Origin: Flavobacteriaceae bacterium
Lineage (GTDB): Bacteria; Bacteroidota; Bacteroidia; Flavobacteriales; Flavobacteriaceae
Length of the DNA stretch: 38,050 bases
Direction: 5' to 3'
Assembly: GCA_947457615.1 (NCBI GenBank)
Contig: CANGWK010000027.1
Location: 1-38,050 of the forward strand
Positions 7,776 through 15,649 of the stretch are shown here, one piece after another. How positions within the stretch are numbered: the first letter of the stretch is position 1; every line of letters begins with the position of its first letter. Made by a program: the position numbers and the translations under genes. The notes under the pieces were generated by a model. It searched no databases, had not been told where the DNA came from, and worked only from the letters and a program-made list of their open reading frames with translations.

Positions 7776-10337
7776 ATGGTAAAGAAAATTTTAAAAATTA
7801 GCGGAATCGTTTTTTTGGTGTTATTAGTAGCAGCATTTGCAATTCCGTATTTCTTTAAGGATCAAATTAAAGCTAAAATCACGCAATCAATTAACGAAAG
7901 TGTAGATGCTAATGTAGCGTTTAGTAATGCTGATTTAAGTTTATTTAAAAGCTTCCCCAAAGCTACTATTTCCATAAAAAAATTATCCATCATTAATAAA
8001 GCTCCATTTGCTGGAGATACACTAGTTGCATTTGATGAACTGAATTTAAAAATGTCAGTTATGGAACTTTTTAATGGAGCCAACGAAGCTATGAATATTG
8101 AAGGCGTTTCGTCTAAAAACGGATTAATCAATATCATTTTCAACAAAGAAGGTATTGGAAATTTTGATATTGCACTAAAAAATAAAGAGCAAGAAGGCAC
8201 AGGAAAAAGTAAGCCACTAGCCTTAAAAATTAAAAACTACGAAGTAGAAAATTTCAAGTTTAAATTTACCAACGAAGCTACTAAAATCAAAATGGTTTTA
8301 GACAGCATAAACCATTCCGGATCTGGAGATTTCACCAATAATATCTTAGACTTAGATACTAAAACTACCGCCAAAGTATCCATGAGCATGGGTAAAATGG
8401 ATTACATGAGCAATTTAGCTGTTTCGCTAGATGCTGTTTTAGGTATTGATATGGACAAAAGCAAATACACCTTCAAGGAAAATAAAGCGAAAATTAACGA
8501 ATTGGCTTTAGAATTTGACGGCTTTCTTCAAATGGTACCAACTGGGCAGCAATACGATTTGAAATTTAAAACACCTACTTCCTCCTTTAAAAATTTCTTA
8601 GGATTGATCCCAGCTGCCTATAGAAGTAGTACTGAAAATGTAAAAACTTCTGGAGATTTTACTGTTGCTGGTTTTGCTAAAGGATTGCTGTCGGACACAA
8701 CTGTTCCTAAATTTAATATCGCAATTGCATCTAACAATGCTTCTTTTCAATATCCAAATTTACCAAAAGCTGTTAAAAATATTGTAATTGACACCAAAAT
8801 CATCAACGAAACAGGAGTGATGAATGACACTTATGTAAACTTAGATAAACTATCCTTCTCCATTGACCGTGATATTTTTAACGCCAAAGCAACAGTGAAA
8901 AATGTTGTAACTAACGCGCTTGTGGCAGCTTCTTTAAAAGGGACAATCAATCTTGGAAATTTTTCTAAAGCCTATCCTATAAAATTAGACAAACCACTAT
9001 CCGGGATTTTGAAAGCCGATGTAACTACAAAATTTGATATGGCATCCGTTGAAAAAAGTGATTATCAAAAAATTGACAATGCTGGATCTATGAGCGTCAC
9101 TGGATTTAAATATGTTGATGAAACTGGCAAAGCAATGAACATTAGTAGTGCTAGTGTACAATTCAATCCTAGTCGTGTGAATCTGCAAGAATTTAAAGCA
9201 ACCACCGGTAAAAGTGATATTAGTGTTACTGGAGTATTAGATAATTTCTACGGGTTTTTATTCAGAAAACAAGAATTAAAAGGAAATTTCAATATGGTTT
9301 CTAATCAAATTGCGGTTGCCGATTTTATGTCGACTGCACCAGCTAAACCAGAAGCAAAAACAACTTCAAAGGCAATGAAAATCCCTTCTTTTTTAAATTG
9401 TTCGCTTACCGCAAAAGCCAATACGGTGCTATATGATAATTTAATTTTGAAGGATTGTTCGGGAAAATTAATGGTAAAAGACCAGGCCGTAACTTTAGAA
9501 AATGTAAAAACAAACATATTCGGAGGTCAAATTGGAATGAACGGAACGGTTTCTACCAAAGAAAAAACGCCGAAATACAACATGCACCTTGGTTTTGATA
9601 AAGTAGACATTACTCAAACTTTCACTCAATTGGAAATGTTTAAAAAAATCGCACCAATTGCAGGAGTTATAACTGGAAAATTAAATTCTACTATTAACCT
9701 TTCTGGAAATTTAAACGATAAAGAAATGACACCCGACTTGAAGACCCTTTCTGGGGATTTATTAGGACAATTGGTTGGAACATCTATCAATCCGAGTAAT
9801 TCTACAATTCTTTCCTCAATCAGTCAAAATGTGAAATTTATCGATTTGAAAAAATTGAATCTGAATGATGTGAAAATGGCTTTAGCATTTAAAGATGGAA
9901 AAGTGACCGTTAAACCATTTGATATAAAATACCAAGACATGAAGGTTACCGTTGATGGCACACATGGCTTTGATCAATTAATGAATTACAATTTAAAATT
10001 TGATGTTCCTGCTAAGTATTTAGGAAGTGACGCCAACGCTTTATTGGCTAAATTATCGCCAAGCGATGTTGCAAAATTGGATAATATCCCAGTAAATGCA
10101 ACTGTGACCGGAAGTTTTTCTAAACCAAAAGTGAGTACCGATATTAAATCCGCAACTACTAGTTTAGTAACTAGTTTAGCTAAACAACAAAAAGAAAAAA
10201 TAGTAAATAAAGGAGCTAGCGCACTAGAGGATTTAATCAATAAAAACACAAAATCAGGCGATACAACTAAAACTAAAAAAATAGTTAATCAAGCCAAAGA
10301 TTTACTTAATGGCTTGTTTAAAAAGAAGACTCCTTAG
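7776..10337 (+). CDS. AsmA-like envelope protein
   Basis: An 853-residue protein with one N-terminal membrane helix (about residues 4-26, ILKISGIVFLVLLVAAFAIPYFF). A long beta-rich periplasmic body follows, containing the AsmA-type N-terminal pattern (INESVDANVAFSNADLSLFKSFPKATISIKKLSI) and an AsmA-like C-terminal region near residues 560-770. AsmA relatives (TamB, YhdP, YdbH) are long groove-like proteins thought to carry lipids between the membranes; that role is inferred from the family. The C-terminal 70 residues are Lys/Ser/Thr-rich with repeated SLAKQQKEKIVNKG-like helices. Its stop codon overlaps that of the convergent DUF2797 gene by 2 bp. Confidence 0.88.
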   Translation: MVKKILKISGIVFLVLLVAAFAIPYFFKDQIKAKITQSINESVDANVAFSNADLSLFKSFPKATISIKKLSIINKAPFAGDTLVAFDELNLKMSVMELFNGANEAMNIEGVSSKNGLINIIFNKEGIGNFDIALKNKEQEGTGKSKPLALKIKNYEVENFKFKFTNEATKIKMVLDSINHSGSGDFTNNILDLDTKTTAKVSMSMGKMDYMSNLAVSLDAVLGIDMDKSKYTFKENKAKINELALEFDGFLQMVPTGQQYDLKFKTPTSSFKNFLGLIPAAYRSSTENVKTSGDFTVAGFAKGLLSDTTVPKFNIAIASNNASFQYPNLPKAVKNIVIDTKIINETGVMNDTYVNLDKLSFSIDRDIFNAKATVKNVVTNALVAASLKGTINLGNFSKAYPIKLDKPLSGILKADVTTKFDMASVEKSDYQKIDNAGSMSVTGFKYVDETGKAMNISSASVQFNPSRVNLQEFKATTGKSDISVTGVLDNFYGFLFRKQELKGNFNMVSNQIAVADFMSTAPAKPEAKTTSKAMKIPSFLNCSLTAKANTVLYDNLILKDCSGKLMVKDQAVTLENVKTNIFGGQIGMNGTVSTKEKTPKYNMHLGFDKVDITQTFTQLEMFKKIAPIAGVITGKLNSTINLSGNLNDKEMTPDLKTLSGDLLGQLVGTSINPSNSTILSSISQNVKFIDLKKLNLNDVKMALAFKDGKVTVKPFDIKYQDMKVTVDGTHGFDQLMNYNLKFDVPAKYLGSDANALLAKLSPSDVAKLDNIPVNATVTGSFSKPKVSTDIKSATTSLVTSLAKQQKEKIVNKGASALEDLINKNTKSGDTTKTKKIVNQAKDLLNGLFKKKTP

Positions 10338-11137
10338 TTCCTCGCAATGACAATCTTCACCACATACCCTTCAAAAGTTCTAACATTAAATACCGTTCCG
10401 TCCTGAAAAATTAAATATTGCCCTTTTATTCCCATCAATTTTCCTGAAAAATTAGGAGATTTATCTAAACTCAAACTGGTAACTTTTTTGGGATACTCGG
10501 CAACTGGAAAATGTAAATCGTAAAGATCTTGCTTTTCGGGATGAAAATATTCTTGCACTTCCTTCGGAATTATATATTGCAAACTAGCGCGTTCTTTAAT
10601 TAAATCGGTTTCGGTAAAATCATTTTTTAGCATTTTTTGCCAATTGGTTTTATCTGCAAAATGACTTTTAAGCGCCACCTCGGTAATTCCGGCTAAATAT
10701 CTATTTGGAACCTCAACTATAGGAATAGCTTGTACCGCACCCTGATCTATCCATCGTGTTGGCACTTGTGTTTTTCTTGTTACGCCAACTTTTACCTCGC
10801 TCGTTAAAGCCAAATAAACAATATGCGGTTGCAGTTGCACTTTCTTTTCATAATCTAAATCTCGATCTTCCAAATCTAAATGCGCGGTGCTCAATTCGGG
10901 TTTCATAATCCAATCACCTGCCGATGGGCTACTCATAAAACAATCGTAACAAAACCCTTGTCGGAAAATTTTCTTCTTTTTTCCGCAATTCAAACATTGG
11001 TATCCTACAAAATTAATTTCCATAGTTTTATCCAATAACTGATTCAAATTCAAAAAACTATTTTCAAAAACCAAATAATATTGAATTGGATTGGAATATT
11101 CGGTTTGCATTTTGGTAAGTACCCCTTCGTATATCAT
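10334..11137 (-). CDS. DUF2797 protein with zinc ribbon
   Basis: A 267-residue cytoplasmic protein. A four-cysteine zinc-ribbon-like site is formed by C48-x2-C51 and C63-x2-C66 (YQCLNCGKKKKIFRQGFCYDC). Next comes HIVYLALTSEVKVGVTRKTQVPTRWIDQGA (about 105-135), which resembles the strand-turn-strand of GIY-YIG nuclease-like folds (YLA ... VKVGVTR). No known function; nucleic-acid binding is only a guess from these two features. The C-terminal 70 residues are a beta-rich module (FSGKLMGIKGQYLIFQDGTVFNVR). The gene is convergent with the AsmA-like gene, and their stop codons overlap. Confidence 0.82.
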   Translation of the reverse strand: MIYEGVLTKMQTEYSNPIQYYLVFENSFLNLNQLLDKTMEINFVGYQCLNCGKKKKIFRQGFCYDCFMSSPSAGDWIMKPELSTAHLDLEDRDLDYEKKVQLQPHIVYLALTSEVKVGVTRKTQVPTRWIDQGAVQAIPIVEVPNRYLAGITEVALKSHFADKTNWQKMLKNDFTETDLIKERASLQYIIPKEVQEYFHPEKQDLYDLHFPVAEYPKKVTSLSLDKSPNFSGKLMGIKGQYLIFQDGTVFNVRTFEGYVVKIVIARN

Positions 11138-11235
11138 ATTAAATATTTGATTTTTTATATAAACTTTAAATAATTTACTATTTTAGCGTAAAGTTATCAT
11201 TCCTAATTCGTAATTCATAACTCCAAACTAAAAAA

Positions 11236-12744
11236 ATGGCTTTTCCAATAATCAATTCTATCGCAACATGGGTTTTAAAACAACGCATCCACCAGATCGA
11301 ATTGTTTTTAAAATACCCTAACGAAGTACAACAAGAATTGCTTTTAAATCTTGTTCGATTATCCGAAAGTACTATTATTGGAAAAGAATACGATTTTGAA
11401 TCCATAAGAAATTACCAAACCTTTGCCGACAGGGTTCCTGTTTCAAGTTATGAAGAATTGGAACCTCTTATAGAACGTACTCGCAGAGGGGAGCAAAATG
11501 TTTTTTGGCACGAGCCTATAAAATGGTTTGCTAAATCGAGTGGCACTACCAATGCTAAAAGCAAATTTATTCCGGTTAGTGAAAGTGCGCTTGGAGATTG
11601 TCATTACAAAGGCAGTAAAGATTTGCTGTGTATGTATTTGAACAACAACGAAAAATCCGAAATGTTTTTAGGCAAAAGTTTGCGTCTTGGCGGAAGTTCT
11701 CAGATTTATGAAAACAACAATTCTTCTTTTGGTGATTTATCGGCAATATTAATTGAAAACATGCCAATGTGGGCCGAATTTAGTAGCACACCAAGCAACA
11801 AAGTTTCGTTAATGAGCGAATGGGAAAGCAAACTTACCGCCATTATTAACGAAACCAAAACCGAAAATGTTACCAGTTTTGCAGGTGTCCCCTCATGGAT
11901 GTTGGTGCTCCTTAACCGAATTTTATCCGAAAGCAACCACTCTAATCTTATGGAACTTTGGCCTAACCTAGAAGTGTATTTTCACGGTGGAGTAAATTTT
12001 GAACCCTATAGAGAACAATACCAAAAAATACTACCAAATTCCAATTTCAAATACTACGAAATCTACAATGCCTCCGAGGGATTTTTCGCCATTCAGGATT
12101 TGAATTATTCCAATGAATTATTGTTGATGTTGGATTATGGCATTTTTTATGAATTTATTCCGATGGGCACTTTTGCAACTCCAAATCAGAAAGTAATTCC
12201 CTTATCGGAGGTAGAATTGTTTAAAAATTATGCAATTGTAATTACCACAAATTCTGGACTATGGCGATACTTAATTGGGGATACCGTTCGGTTTACCTCA
12301 TTAAATCCATTCAAAATTCGAGTCACTGGAAGAACCAAACACCACATTAATGTTTTTGGGGAAGAATTAATGGTAGAAAATACCGATCAAGCCATTGCAA
12401 AAACTTGCTCACAATTGAATTGCTCAGTTAAAGATTATACGGTGGCACCTGTTTTCATGAAAGATAAAGAAAAAGGATCCCACGAATGGATGGTGGAATT
12501 TAAAAAACCGCCCGAAGATTTTGCTTTGTTTGAAAAAGTGCTAGACGAAACATTGCAAACCGTCAACTCCGACTATGAAGCCAAACGTTACAACAGCATG
12601 ACCTTAAACCAACTGAAACTTAATGTAGCACGAGAGAATTTATTTTACGATTGGTTGGCAGCAAACGATAAATTGGGAGGACAACATAAGATACCGAGGT
12701 TATCCAACCAACGGGATTATTTGGAACAGTTGAAGAATATGTAG
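11236..12744 (+). CDS. GH3-family acyl-adenylate-forming protein
   Basis: A 502-residue member of the GH3 (auxin-responsive promoter) family, part of the ANL adenylating superfamily. The ATP-binding P-loop-like motif is WFAKSSGTTNAKSKFIPVS (about residues 95-113). The second motif is YYEIYNASEGFFAIQD (about 274-289), and the third LWRYLIGDTVRFTS (about 342-355) carries the Asp that binds ribose. Plant GH3 enzymes join amino acids to jasmonate or indole acetate. The bacterial substrate is unknown and I cannot infer one from context. It stands alone between a divergent DUF2797 gene and an accessory pocket. Confidence 0.9.
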   Translation: MAFPIINSIATWVLKQRIHQIELFLKYPNEVQQELLLNLVRLSESTIIGKEYDFESIRNYQTFADRVPVSSYEELEPLIERTRRGEQNVFWHEPIKWFAKSSGTTNAKSKFIPVSESALGDCHYKGSKDLLCMYLNNNEKSEMFLGKSLRLGGSSQIYENNNSSFGDLSAILIENMPMWAEFSSTPSNKVSLMSEWESKLTAIINETKTENVTSFAGVPSWMLVLLNRILSESNHSNLMELWPNLEVYFHGGVNFEPYREQYQKILPNSNFKYYEIYNASEGFFAIQDLNYSNELLLMLDYGIFYEFIPMGTFATPNQKVIPLSEVELFKNYAIVITTNSGLWRYLIGDTVRFTSLNPFKIRVTGRTKHHINVFGEELMVENTDQAIAKTCSQLNCSVKDYTVAPVFMKDKEKGSHEWMVEFKKPPEDFALFEKVLDETLQTVNSDYEAKRYNSMTLNQLKLNVARENLFYDWLAANDKLGGQHKIPRLSNQRDYLEQLKNM

Positions 12745-12873
12745 CTGCAAAATAGGTGAAAACTAAAATAAATAATACTTCTAGAAACATATTCCATTAT
12801 TTTTAATTACTAGAAGCAATGCGCTTTATTAAATAATAAATAATATTGCAATAATTTTAATTAATAGTTCATT

Positions 12874-12901
12874 AAAGGCCACAAATCCGTTTGTGGCTTT
12901 T
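12874..12901 (+). terminator. Likely terminator hairpin in the GH3 to sigma-factor gap
   Basis: CCACAAA (12879-12885) pairs with TTTGTGG (12890-12896) around TCCG, with an outer AAAG/CTTT extension across one bulged G, and ends in TTTT. It lies 130 bp after GH3. The gap 12745-13029 otherwise holds only AT-rich sequence and a promoter box. Confidence 0.65.
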
Positions 12902-12962
12902 ACGTTTAAATGCCAAATCCATACGTTAACTAATTGGCCTAAATTAGTATTAAAAAGAAAAT

Positions 12963-12970
12963 TACTTTTG
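12963..12970 (+). promoter_or_regulatory. -7 promoter box ahead of the sigma-factor gene
   Basis: TACTTTTG matches TAnnTTTG. Transcription would start near 12977, about 50 nt before the TTG start of the split sigma factor, so the gene still has a housekeeping-type promoter. Confidence 0.5.
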
Positions 12971-13029
12971 AGAATTAGTTGAAAAAAGAGTCCCAATTCT
13001 AAAAAAACAAAACTACTAATAGAATTATT

Positions 13030-13591
13030 TTGCGAAATTCAATTACTTTAAAAACCGCTACTTTAAATCATTTTTGTAAGGAAGAAAACCAAGGTTTGGA
13101 ACATTTCTATAACCTTTTACTTCCAGAACTAAAAAGTGTTGCCTATCGTTATGTAAAATCAGAAGCGGAGGCACAAGATGTTGTTGCAGATTGTTTTGAA
13201 AAGCTATTAAAAATGCCCAACGAGATCCGATGGCAAAAATTCGTAACCAATAGAATTAATCCAAAAGCCATGCTCTTTATTATGGTTAGAAATCAAAGTT
13301 TGGATGAGCTAAAAGTAAAAAAAAAATAGATCCCGAATTCTGGAGGGAATTACTATTGGGTTGCCAAAATTAGCAACTAATGATTCTAAAATTTTACATG
13401 CTAATGAAAATTTTAATGCTTTATTAAATTGTCTTTCAGAGAAAGAAAAAAAGATATTGACCTTTATTATGGATGGCTTTACTAAAGAAGAAATAGCTAT
13501 TCAATTGCGCATTTCTGAAAAAACAGTTGCAAATTTACTTTGTAGTGCCCGAAAAAAAGTGAAACTATCTTGGGTTAAATTTATGGTGTAA
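13030..13591 (+). pseudogene. ECF-like sigma-70 factor split by a frameshift at a 10-A run
   Basis: The first frame (13030-13329, 99 residues) begins at TTG; no ATG lies between it and an upstream stop. It carries sigma region 2: FYNLLLPELKSVAYRYVKSEAEAQDVVADCFEKLL. It ends in KVKKK-stop, where ten A run from 13317 to 13326. The next frame is open from about 13325 and carries sigma region 4: LSEKEKKILTFIMDGFTKEEIAIQLRISEKTVANLLCSARKKVK, to the stop at 13589-13591. With nine A instead of ten the two join into one protein of 186 residues, a normal ECF length. Region 4 shows no further damage. It is therefore either a recent pseudogene, a phase-variable gene, a gene read by polymerase slippage, or a homopolymer sequencing error. 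No anti-sigma gene is nearby. Confidence 0.75.
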
Positions 13592-13598
13592 TCTTAAT

Positions 13599-13626
13599 CT
13601 AAACCCGTCGAATTCGAGGGGTTTAG
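13599..13626. repeat. 28-bp near-perfect palindrome
   Basis: CTAAACCC (13599-13606) mirrors GGGTTTAG (13619-13626), and the middle TCGAATTCGA is itself palindromic. Only the G/G pair at 13607/13618 breaks the symmetry. There is no T run, so it is not a classic terminator. It could be a regulator-binding site or an RNA hairpin. Confidence 0.6.
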
Positions 13627-13641
13627 AATAAGTATAATTGA

Positions 13642-13680
13642 CCTCACCCCCGACCCCTCTCCAAAAGAGAGGGGAGCGCA
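13642..13680. repeat. REP-like intergenic hairpin
   Basis: A C-rich lead (CTCACCCCCGA) is followed by CCCCTCTC (13654-13661), loop CAAAA, and GAGAGGGG (13667-13674). From memory this C/G-rich hairpin recurs between genes in many Flavobacteriia. It stands out sharply from the AT-rich surroundings. Only one copy is present here. Confidence 0.65.
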
Positions 13681-13730
13681 ACCGAAAAGTGAATCCTTAT
13701 ATAAATTTAGTTGAGATCATGAATTTAATA

Positions 13731-13766
13731 AATAAAGCTCAAAAACACGCGTTTTTGAGCTTTATT
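13731..13766. terminator. Bidirectional terminator
   Basis: A 16-bp perfect stem: AATAAAGCTCAAAAAC (13731-13746), loop ACGC, then its complement to 13766, with T-rich flanks on both strands. It can end the plus-strand sigma-factor transcript and the minus-strand toxin-antitoxin transcript. Confidence 0.8.
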
Positions 13767-13795
13767 TGATTTTTTAATGAGCTTGAAATATGTAA

Positions 13796-14047
13796 TTATT
13801 CATAATGACCCATAGCAGAAATTACAAACACCGTTACAACATCTTCTTCCACTTTATAAATCAATCGGTCTTTTTGGTTAATTCGTCTAGACCAATATCC
13901 AGAAAGTTCCCATTTCAATTCTTCAGGATTTCCTATTCCGCTGTAAGGTGTTTCGGCTAATTCGGTAAGAATTTTTTCAATCTTAAAAATAGTAGATTTA
14001 TTGCCCGATTTAAAATGTTTGGCAATATGTAGGCCAATTTTTCTATT
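13796..14047 (-). CDS. Txe/YoeB-family toxin, no conventional start codon
   Basis: An open frame of 83 codons ends in a typical Txe/YoeB RNase toxin: KSGNKSTIFKIEKILTEL, then TPYSGIGNPEELKWELSGYWSRRINQKDRLIYKV, and the C-terminal GHYE with the catalytic His/Tyr. The family cleaves mRNA at the ribosome and is paired with an antitoxin, which is present directly upstream. The frame begins after a TAA (14048-14050) that overlaps the antitoxin gene. Before the conserved core it has no ATG, GTG or TTG; the first codons read NRKIGLHIAKHF. Relatives usually have about 8-10 more residues forming the first strand. It is therefore N-terminally truncated or frameshifted, or it starts at ATT. The rest of the frame is intact. 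Confidence 0.7.
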   Translation of the reverse strand, partial: NRKIGLHIAKHFKSGNKSTIFKIEKILTELAETPYSGIGNPEELKWELSGYWSRRINQKDRLIYKVEEDVVTVFVISAMGHYE

Positions 14048-14285
14048 TTAATCCTAAACTTTCCCGTAAATTACTTGGGTCTATAGTTTTATAATCTCCT
14101 CTTGCTTCTGCTTCTTTAACCATAGAAACAAATTCAGAATTATAGGGACTATTATTTTCTGTAATTGTTGCCTTTTTAATTTTAGTTTCCGATACAACTT
14201 CTACAAATGAAAACGTCTTAACCAATTCCAAAAATGCTTTGGCTTGCTTGCTATTTTCTTTTACTTTTAAAGTTACTATATTCCT
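14043..14285 (-). CDS. Antitoxin partner of the Txe/YoeB toxin, expected ATG replaced by AGG
   Basis: The frame ends ...YKTIDPSNLRESLGLK, a C-terminal pattern I associate with small antitoxins that neutralise YoeB/RelE-type toxins. It overlaps the toxin frame. The only conventional start is a TTG at 14231 (62 residues), but the frame continues upstream as NIVTLKVKENSKQAKAFLELVKTF. That looks like the normal N-terminal strand and helix of these antitoxins. At the place where ATG is expected (14283-14285) the codon is AGG. A TATTTTTG promoter box sits at 14308-14315. So the coding frame is complete while the start codon is lost or non-standard. The exact antitoxin family is not certain. Confidence 0.65.
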   Translation of the reverse strand, partial: RNIVTLKVKENSKQAKAFLELVKTFSFVEVVSETKIKKATITENNSPYNSEFVSMVKEAEARGDYKTIDPSNLRESLGLK

Positions 14286-14307
14286 ATTTTTTTAAATTTT
14301 AACTGCA

Positions 14308-14315
14308 CAAAAATA
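14308..14315 (-). promoter_or_regulatory. -7 promoter box of the toxin-antitoxin pair
   Basis: TATTTTTG on the minus strand fits TAnnTTTG. It lies 22 bp before the AGG that replaces the expected antitoxin start, and just after the clpX stop codon. Confidence 0.4.
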
Positions 14316-14331
14316 ATTCCAAAAATTACAC

Positions 14332-15564
14332 CTACGAAGCCAATTCCAATCGCTTCAATAAATTTTTATTTAATGTATGCTCGGCATAGTCTTTATCAAT
14401 TTCTAACGTTTTCTCGTCAGAACTTGGTAGCTCGTACATAGCATCTGTAAGTATGGCTTCGCACAACGAACGTAATCCACGAGCGCCTAGTTTATATTCT
14501 AAGGCTTTATCTACAATATAATCTAAAGCACCGTTGGTGATGGTAAACGTTACATCGTCCATCAAAAACAACTTTTCGTATTGCTTGATTAACGCATTTT
14601 TTGGTTCGGTTAAAATAGAACGTAAGGTTTGTCTATCTAACGGATCCATGTGGGTTAATACTGGCAAACGACCTATAATTTCTGGAATCAATCCAAAATC
14701 TTTAATGTCTTTTGGAATGATATATTGCAACAAATTATCTTTATCAATATTGTCTGTATTTCTAGAAGTTGCGTAACCTACAGCAGTTCTATTCAATCGT
14801 TTGGAGATGATTCTTTCAATTCCGTCAAAAGCACCACCTGCAATAAAAAGGATGTTTTGCGTATTTACCTCAACGAATTTTTGGTCGGGATGTTTTCTTC
14901 CTCCTTTTGGCGGTACATTCACCACGGTTCCTTCCAATAATTTCAACAAGGCTTGTTGCACTCCTTCGCCAGAAACATCTCGGGTTATAGAAGGATTGTC
15001 GCTTTTACGAGCAATTTTATCTATTTCGTCAATGAATACAATTCCGCGTTCTGCTTTAGCAACATCATAATCTGCAGCTTGAAGCAAACGGGTTAAAATA
15101 CTTTCCACATCTTCTCCTACATATCCAGCCTCTGTTAAAACGGTTGCATCCACAATTGCCAAAGGAACGTCAAGCATTCTAGCAATTGTTTTAGCAACTA
15201 AGGTTTTTCCGGTTCCGGTTTGTCCTACCATGATGATGTTCGATTTTTCAATCTCTACATCTTCGTGGTGTTGTGTTTGCATTAATCGCTTATAGTGGTT
15301 ATACACCGCTACCGACATTACTTTTTTGGTTTGGTCTTGCCCAATAACATACTGGTCTAAAAATGCTCGGATTTCTTTTGGCTTACGCAAAATTAAATCG
15401 GATGGGGTTTTCACATTCGAATTGGTTTTCAATTCTTCCAGAATAATGCCATGCGCTTGCTCAATACATTTATCACATATATGGGCATCAATACCAGCAA
15501 TAAGTAAATTGGTTTCTGGTTTTTTTCTTCCGCAGAAGGAACATTCTAATTTTTCTTTTGCCAT
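14332..15564 (-). CDS. clpX: ATP-dependent Clp protease ATPase subunit ClpX
   Basis: The 410-residue AAA+ unfoldase that feeds substrates to ClpP. The N-terminal zinc-binding domain has C8, C11, C30 and C33. Walker A GQTGTGKT is at residues 114-121, pore loop GYVG at 147-150, and Walker B FIDEID at 177-182; sensor and small-domain sequences follow ([10 protein letters not shown] near the C-terminus). It lies downstream of clpP on the same strand, separated by 85 bp that hold a strong repeat hairpin, which might set the ratio of clpX to clpP message. Confidence 0.97.
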   Translation of the reverse strand: MAKEKLECSFCGRKKPETNLLIAGIDAHICDKCIEQAHGIILEELKTNSNVKTPSDLILRKPKEIRAFLDQYVIGQDQTKKVMSVAVYNHYKRLMQTQHHEDVEIEKSNIIMVGQTGTGKTLVAKTIARMLDVPLAIVDATVLTEAGYVGEDVESILTRLLQAADYDVAKAERGIVFIDEIDKIARKSDNPSITRDVSGEGVQQALLKLLEGTVVNVPPKGGRKHPDQKFVEVNTQNILFIAGGAFDGIERIISKRLNRTAVGYATSRNTDNIDKDNLLQYIIPKDIKDFGLIPEIIGRLPVLTHMDPLDRQTLRSILTEPKNALIKQYEKLFLMDDVTFTITNGALDYIVDKALEYKLGARGLRSLCEAILTDAMYELPSSDEKTLEIDKDYAEHTLNKNLLKRLELAS

Positions 15565-15571
15565 TTTTTGT

Positions 15572-15637
15572 AGTCAAAAGTCTTAAAGTCAAAAGTCTTA
15601 AAGTTTAGCAATGCTTTCGACTTTAAGACTTTTGACT
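15572..15637. repeat. Tandem and inverted repeat between clpP and clpX
   Basis: AGTCAAAAGTCTTAA occurs twice in tandem (15572-15586, 15587-15601). The second copy plus AGT (15587-15604) is an 18-bp perfect inverted match to 15620-15637, with a 15-nt loop. On the minus strand this hairpin lies in the clpP-clpX message. There is no T run after it, so attenuation, message processing or stability are possible roles. Similar GACTTTTGACTTTCGACTT-like repeats are familiar between Flavobacterium genes. Confidence 0.75.
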
Positions 15638-15649
15638 TTCGACTTATAT

